DNA from: Nitrospiraceae bacterium
Lineage (GTDB): Bacteria; Nitrospirota; UBA9217
Assembly (NCBI GenBank): GCA_003454665.1
Contig: DMKB01000242.1
Coordinates: 1-16,728 of the forward strand
Direction of reading: 5' to 3'
DNA: 16,728 bases
Below are positions 13,940 to 16,728 of this stretch, piece by piece (positions within the stretch are counted from its first letter, which is position 1; every line of letters begins with the position of its first letter). The notes beneath the pieces were generated by a model. The model made no database searches. It was not told the DNA's origin and was given only the letters and a program-made list of their open reading frames with translations. Position numbers and translations under genes: made by a program.

Positions 13940-14062
13940 ATTCTAAGCTCCAAACCAGAAATCTCAAATAATATCCAAATTCGAAATTTCAATTTCGAAA
14001 ACGTTTGGAACTTGGTGCTTTGATATTGAAACTCATTTGTAATTTGGTGCTTGGGCTTTGAT
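13940..14062. repeat. Near-heptameric, dyad-symmetric repeat region upstream of the SurA-type gene
   Basis: A/T-rich spacer after gatB. Words of the type TTTGG/CTTGG/CTTTG recur with about 7-nt spacing on the plus strand (for example at 14004, 14011 and 14018; again at 14043 and 14050). TTGGTGCTT occurs twice. Reverse-orientation CCAAA words lie left of the centre. The centre is a perfect 9-bp inverted repeat, TTCGAAATT (13980-13988) and AATTTCGAA (13991-13999), with a 2-nt gap. Confidence 0.6.
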
Positions 14063-14064
14063 GA

Positions 14065-15495
14065 TTATCCGCTCAGCTTTTTCTTGAGCAACTGGTTCAC
14101 CATGTCCGGGTTCGCCTTGCCCTTGCTCGCCTTCATCACCTGCCCGACAAAAAAGCCGAAGAGCTTCTCTTTCCCCGCCCGGTACTCCGTTGTCTGTCCC
14201 GGGTTCGCCTGTATCACCTCGTCGATGATCGCCTCGATCGCGCCGGTGTCCGAGACCTGCACAAGGCCTTTTTCCTTTACGATGGTCCCGGCATCCTTGC
14301 CCGTTGTGTACATTTCTTCGAATACGGTCTTCGCTATCTTGGTGCTGATCACGCCCTCGTCGATCATCGTAATCATGCCTGCCAGACGTTCGGGCGCAAC
14401 CGGGCAGGCTTCGATCTCCACACCGGCGGCGTTCAGAAGCCGGGTCAGCTCTCCCATGATCCAGTTTGATACGACCTTGGGGTTGCCGGATTTTTTTACG
14501 GTGGCCTCGAAGTACGCGGCGAGGGCCTTGCTCTGGGTCAGCATGTCGGCATCGTATTCAGGAATTGCGTATTCCTTCACAAACCGCGCACGCTTTGCGT
14601 CCGGTAATTCAGGGATGGTTTTCCGGATATCCTCTATCTCCCCTTGAGCAATCATGACGGGAACCAGATCAGGCTCGGGGAAGTACCGGTAGTCATGGGC
14701 CTCTTCCTTGCTCCGCATGGAGGAGGTAACGCCCTTTTCGGAATCAAACAGCCTCGTCTCCTGGACCACCCGCTCCCCTCCATCGAGGAGCTTCGCCTGT
14801 CTCTTGATCTCGTATTCCAGCGCCTTTTGCACGAATTTGAAGGAGTTGACGTTCTTGATCTCCGTCCGCGTACCGAGTTCTTTCGATCCCGCAGGGCGGA
14901 TCGACACATTCGCATCGCACCGGAAATTACCCTTTTCCATGTCCGCGTCCGATACCTCGATATACCGGAGGATGGAACGCAGGTTCTTGAGATATTCCGA
15001 CGCCTCTTCCGGCGAGGTAATGTCCGGTTCCGACACGATCTCCATCAGCGGCGTGCCCGCGCGGTTCAGGTCCACGAGACTGGCGTTGCCCGCTGCCTGG
15101 TGCAGGTTCTTGCCTGCATCTTCCTCAAGATGGATCCGGGTGATGCCGATGCGCTTCAATTTTCCGTCAACGACGATCTCCACGTTACCGTTTTCGCAGA
15201 GGGGCAGTTCATACTGGGAAATCTGATAACCCTTCGGCAGATCGGGATAGAAATAGTTCTTCCGCGCAAACCGGCTGGAAGGGTTTATGGTGCAGTGCGT
15301 GGCGAGGCCGGTTTTGACGCTGTATTCCACGGCCCTGCGGTTCATGACGGGCAGGACCCCGGGCATGCCGATGCAGACCGGACAGGTGCGCGTATTCGGC
15401 TCCTCGCCGAACTTCGTTTCGCAGCCGCAGAAGATCTTGGTGTTTGTCTGGAGTTGGGCATGCACTTCAAGCCCGATGACGGTTTCGTATTTCAT
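14065..15495 (-). CDS. gatB: Aspartyl/glutamyl-tRNA(Asn/Gln) amidotransferase subunit B
   Basis: A 476-residue GatB, the subunit that binds misacylated Glu-tRNA(Gln) or Asp-tRNA(Asn) and activates the acyl group with ATP so that ammonia from GatA can amidate it. Visible features are MKYETVIGLEVHAQL at the start, zinc ligands CGC and CPVC within the first 60 residues, YFYPDLPKGYQISQYELPLC, LVDLNRAGTPLMEIVSEPD, GNFRCDANVSIRP and IKNVNSFKFVQKALEYEIKRQ. The C-terminal YqeY-like tRNA-binding tail ends MVNQLLKKKLSG. The length equals the family norm from the ATG at 15495-15493, which has GAGGGAG 4 nt upstream. The 29 codons further upstream (to 15582) fall in the inverted-repeat element and are excluded. 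Confidence 0.97.
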   Translation of the reverse strand: MKYETVIGLEVHAQLQTNTKIFCGCETKFGEEPNTRTCPVCIGMPGVLPVMNRRAVEYSVKTGLATHCTINPSSRFARKNYFYPDLPKGYQISQYELPLCENGNVEIVVDGKLKRIGITRIHLEEDAGKNLHQAAGNASLVDLNRAGTPLMEIVSEPDITSPEEASEYLKNLRSILRYIEVSDADMEKGNFRCDANVSIRPAGSKELGTRTEIKNVNSFKFVQKALEYEIKRQAKLLDGGERVVQETRLFDSEKGVTSSMRSKEEAHDYRYFPEPDLVPVMIAQGEIEDIRKTIPELPDAKRARFVKEYAIPEYDADMLTQSKALAAYFEATVKKSGNPKVVSNWIMGELTRLLNAAGVEIEACPVAPERLAGMITMIDEGVISTKIAKTVFEEMYTTGKDAGTIVKEKGLVQVSDTGAIEAIIDEVIQANPGQTTEYRAGKEKLFGFFVGQVMKASKGKANPDMVNQLLKKKLSG

Positions 15496-15521
15496 GTACT
15501 CCCTCTCGTCTTTCGTCCAAC

Positions 15522-15607
15522 GGTCACGACGCCTGTTTCGTTGTTCGGCCGAGCTGTTCGTTTTTTTACGCTCCCTTTGCACGACAGCCGATACGGGCCT
15601 CGTTACC
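15522..15607 (-). repeat. Inverted-repeat element, copy C (86 bp)
   Basis: Arms at 15522-15542 (plus strand) and 15587-15607 (minus strand) match at 15 of 21 positions. The minus-strand arm contains TAACGAGGCCCGTATCGG. It lies between gatA and gatB, 42 nt after the gatA stop and 26 nt before the gatB start. The flank toward gatA has GGAAGGTAGCAAAGGAA, close to a stretch beside copy A, so the element may extend further. Confidence 0.7.
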
Positions 15608-15649
15608 GATCAACGCGAGCCGGATTCTTCCTTTGCTACCTTCCCATTT

Positions 15650-16728
15650 TTAAATCTTCGGCCTCTTGGTGTGCCAGTCCGTCGCCTGCTCATAGGCAAA
15701 GGCGGCATGGAGAATCGACTCCTCGTCAAAATGCTTCCCGAGCAGTTGAAGGCCGATCGGGAGGTTCTCCCTCGTGAATCCGCAAGGTATCGAAATACCC
15801 GGGATACCGGCCAGATTAACACTGTTCGTGAAGATGTCCGACAGGTACATCTGGAGCGGGTCCGCCGTCTTCTCGCCGATCTTGAACGCCGCTGTCGGCG
15901 CCGTGGGCGTGATGATGACATCGACCTTCTTGAAGGCGCTATCGAAATCGCCCTTGATCAGCGTGCGGACCTGCTGTCCTTTTTTATAGTACGCATCATA
16001 GTACCCTGCCGAAAGCGCGTACGTCCCGAGCATGATCCTGCGCTTCACTTCAGGACCGAATCCCCGGCTGCGCGTCTTCAGGTATTGGTCCAGGAGGTCC
16101 TTCGCGCCCTCGGCGCGGAATCCGTACTTTACGCCGTCATAGCGGGCGAGGTTCGAGCTCGCCTCGGAGGTCGCAAGAATATAATACGTCGCGATGGCGT
16201 AGTCGGTGTGGGGAAGCGAGACTTCCACGGTCTTTGCGCCGAGCCCCTGGAGTACGGAAATCGCTTCTCTGACGCCACGCTCCACCTCCGGGTCCATTCC
16301 CTCGATGAAATACTCCTTGGGAATACCGATTTTCATGCCCTTCACGTTGTTCGCGAGAGCCCTGGTAAAATCGGGAAGCGGAATATCAGCGGACGTGGAA
16401 TCCAGGCGATCATGTCCGGCGATGGTGTTCATGAGAAGGGCCGTATCTGTCACATCCTTGGTAAGGGGCCCTATCTGATCGAGGGACGAAGCAAAGGCCA
16501 CCAGTCCGTACCGGGACACCCTGCCGTAGGTCGGCTTGAGCCCCACGACACCGCAGCAGGCCGCGGGCTGCCTGATCGATCCGCCGGTATCGGAACCGAG
16601 GGCCGCAATACTCGCATCAGCGGCGATAGCGGCCGCTGCTCCCCCGCTCGAACCACCGGGGATGCGTTTGAGGTCCCAGGGGTTTTTTGTCGGGAACACC
16701 CCGGAGTTCTCCGTCGACGAACCCATGG
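15650..16728 (-). CDS. gatA: Aspartyl/glutamyl-tRNA(Asn/Gln) amidotransferase subunit A, 5' end missing
   Basis: About 359 codons of GatA, the glutaminase subunit that releases ammonia for GatB. The window ends inside the gene. The Met at 16726 is an internal residue of the family's F-A-M-G-S-S-T-E-N-S stretch, and roughly 125-130 N-terminal residues, including the catalytic Lys, lie outside. The amidase signature is present: PGGSSGGAAAA with the cis-Ser, and LGSDTGGSIRQPA with the nucleophile Ser. GLKPTYGRVSRYGLVAFAS and SLDQIGPLTKDV follow, with IGIPKEYF and PCGFTRENLPIGLQLLG later, and the end EQATDWHTKRPKI is typical. gatB follows in the same direction after 154 nt that hold copy C. Confidence 0.96.
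   Translation of the reverse strand, partial: MGSSTENSGVFPTKNPWDLKRIPGGSSGGAAAAIAADASIAALGSDTGGSIRQPAACCGVVGLKPTYGRVSRYGLVAFASSLDQIGPLTKDVTDTALLMNTIAGHDRLDSTSADIPLPDFTRALANNVKGMKIGIPKEYFIEGMDPEVERGVREAISVLQGLGAKTVEVSLPHTDYAIATYYILATSEASSNLARYDGVKYGFRAEGAKDLLDQYLKTRSRGFGPEVKRRIMLGTYALSAGYYDAYYKKGQQVRTLIKGDFDSAFKKVDVIITPTAPTAAFKIGEKTADPLQMYLSDIFTNSVNLAGIPGISIPCGFTRENLPIGLQLLGKHFDEESILHAAFAYEQATDWHTKRPKI

Noticed and set aside
15496..15582. N-terminal extension of gatB to 15582
   Set aside because: The 29 codons fall in repeat element C. The internal ATG at 15495 has a good Shine-Dalgarno and gives the usual 476-residue length.
14644..15777. A long plus-strand frame (377 codons) opposite gatB and the gatA-gatB spacer
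   Set aside because: It is antisense to gatB in GC-rich DNA, where stop-free complementary frames are common. The peptide has no domain pattern.

Overview
The window carries 13 complete or partial protein genes plus one interrupted gene, all on the minus strand, so the transcribed order runs from base 16728 down to base 1. Full-length lipid A and LPS core genes (msbA, a DUF374 acyltransferase, waaA, lpxK, gmhB and a GT9 heptosyltransferase-type gene) show a Gram-negative bacterium. The gene order and the use of GatCAB suggest a Desulfobacterota (deltaproteobacterial) or neighbouring lineage. That placement is an inference from gene content, not a database match.

In transcription order, the first block (16728-13224) holds the 3' part of gatA, gatB, and a membrane-anchored SurA/PpiD-type N-terminal domain protein without a PPIase domain. 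The second block (13008-6336) builds and exports lipid A-core: msbA, the DUF374 acyltransferase, waaA (Kdo transferase), lpxK (lipid A 4'-kinase), gmhB (heptose bisphosphate phosphatase) and a GT9 glycosyltransferase. The third block holds two GT4 glycosyltransferases (6041-3830). The fourth block (3634-1) is visibly richer in A+T and encodes a CDP-activated 6-deoxyhexose pathway: rfbF, rfbG, a TylC3/NovU-like sugar C-methyltransferase and the first 41 codons of an RmlC-type 3,5-epimerase. Together they predict a C-methyl-branched 6-deoxy sugar of the virenose or evalose type, presumably for the O-antigen or outer core.

The most unusual content lies between the genes. (1) A four-helix-bundle (S23/IVP family) gene cassette sits between rfbF and rfbG. 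It is bounded by a perfect 10-bp inverted repeat inside G/T-rich near-heptameric sequence. One in-frame TAA interrupts it, yet its full-length frame still ends in a 4-nt overlap with the rfbG start codon. (2) Three 86-87 bp elements with 21-bp imperfect terminal inverted repeats lie in the same orientation, each 23-26 nt upstream of a start codon (a GT4 gene, the GT9 gene and gatB). (3) Near-heptameric and palindromic repeats fill other spacers. In at least three genes (rfbG, the acyltransferase, msbA) they reach into the coding sequence and appear to have rewritten a protein end. No RNA genes, CRISPR arrays, transposases or integrases were seen.
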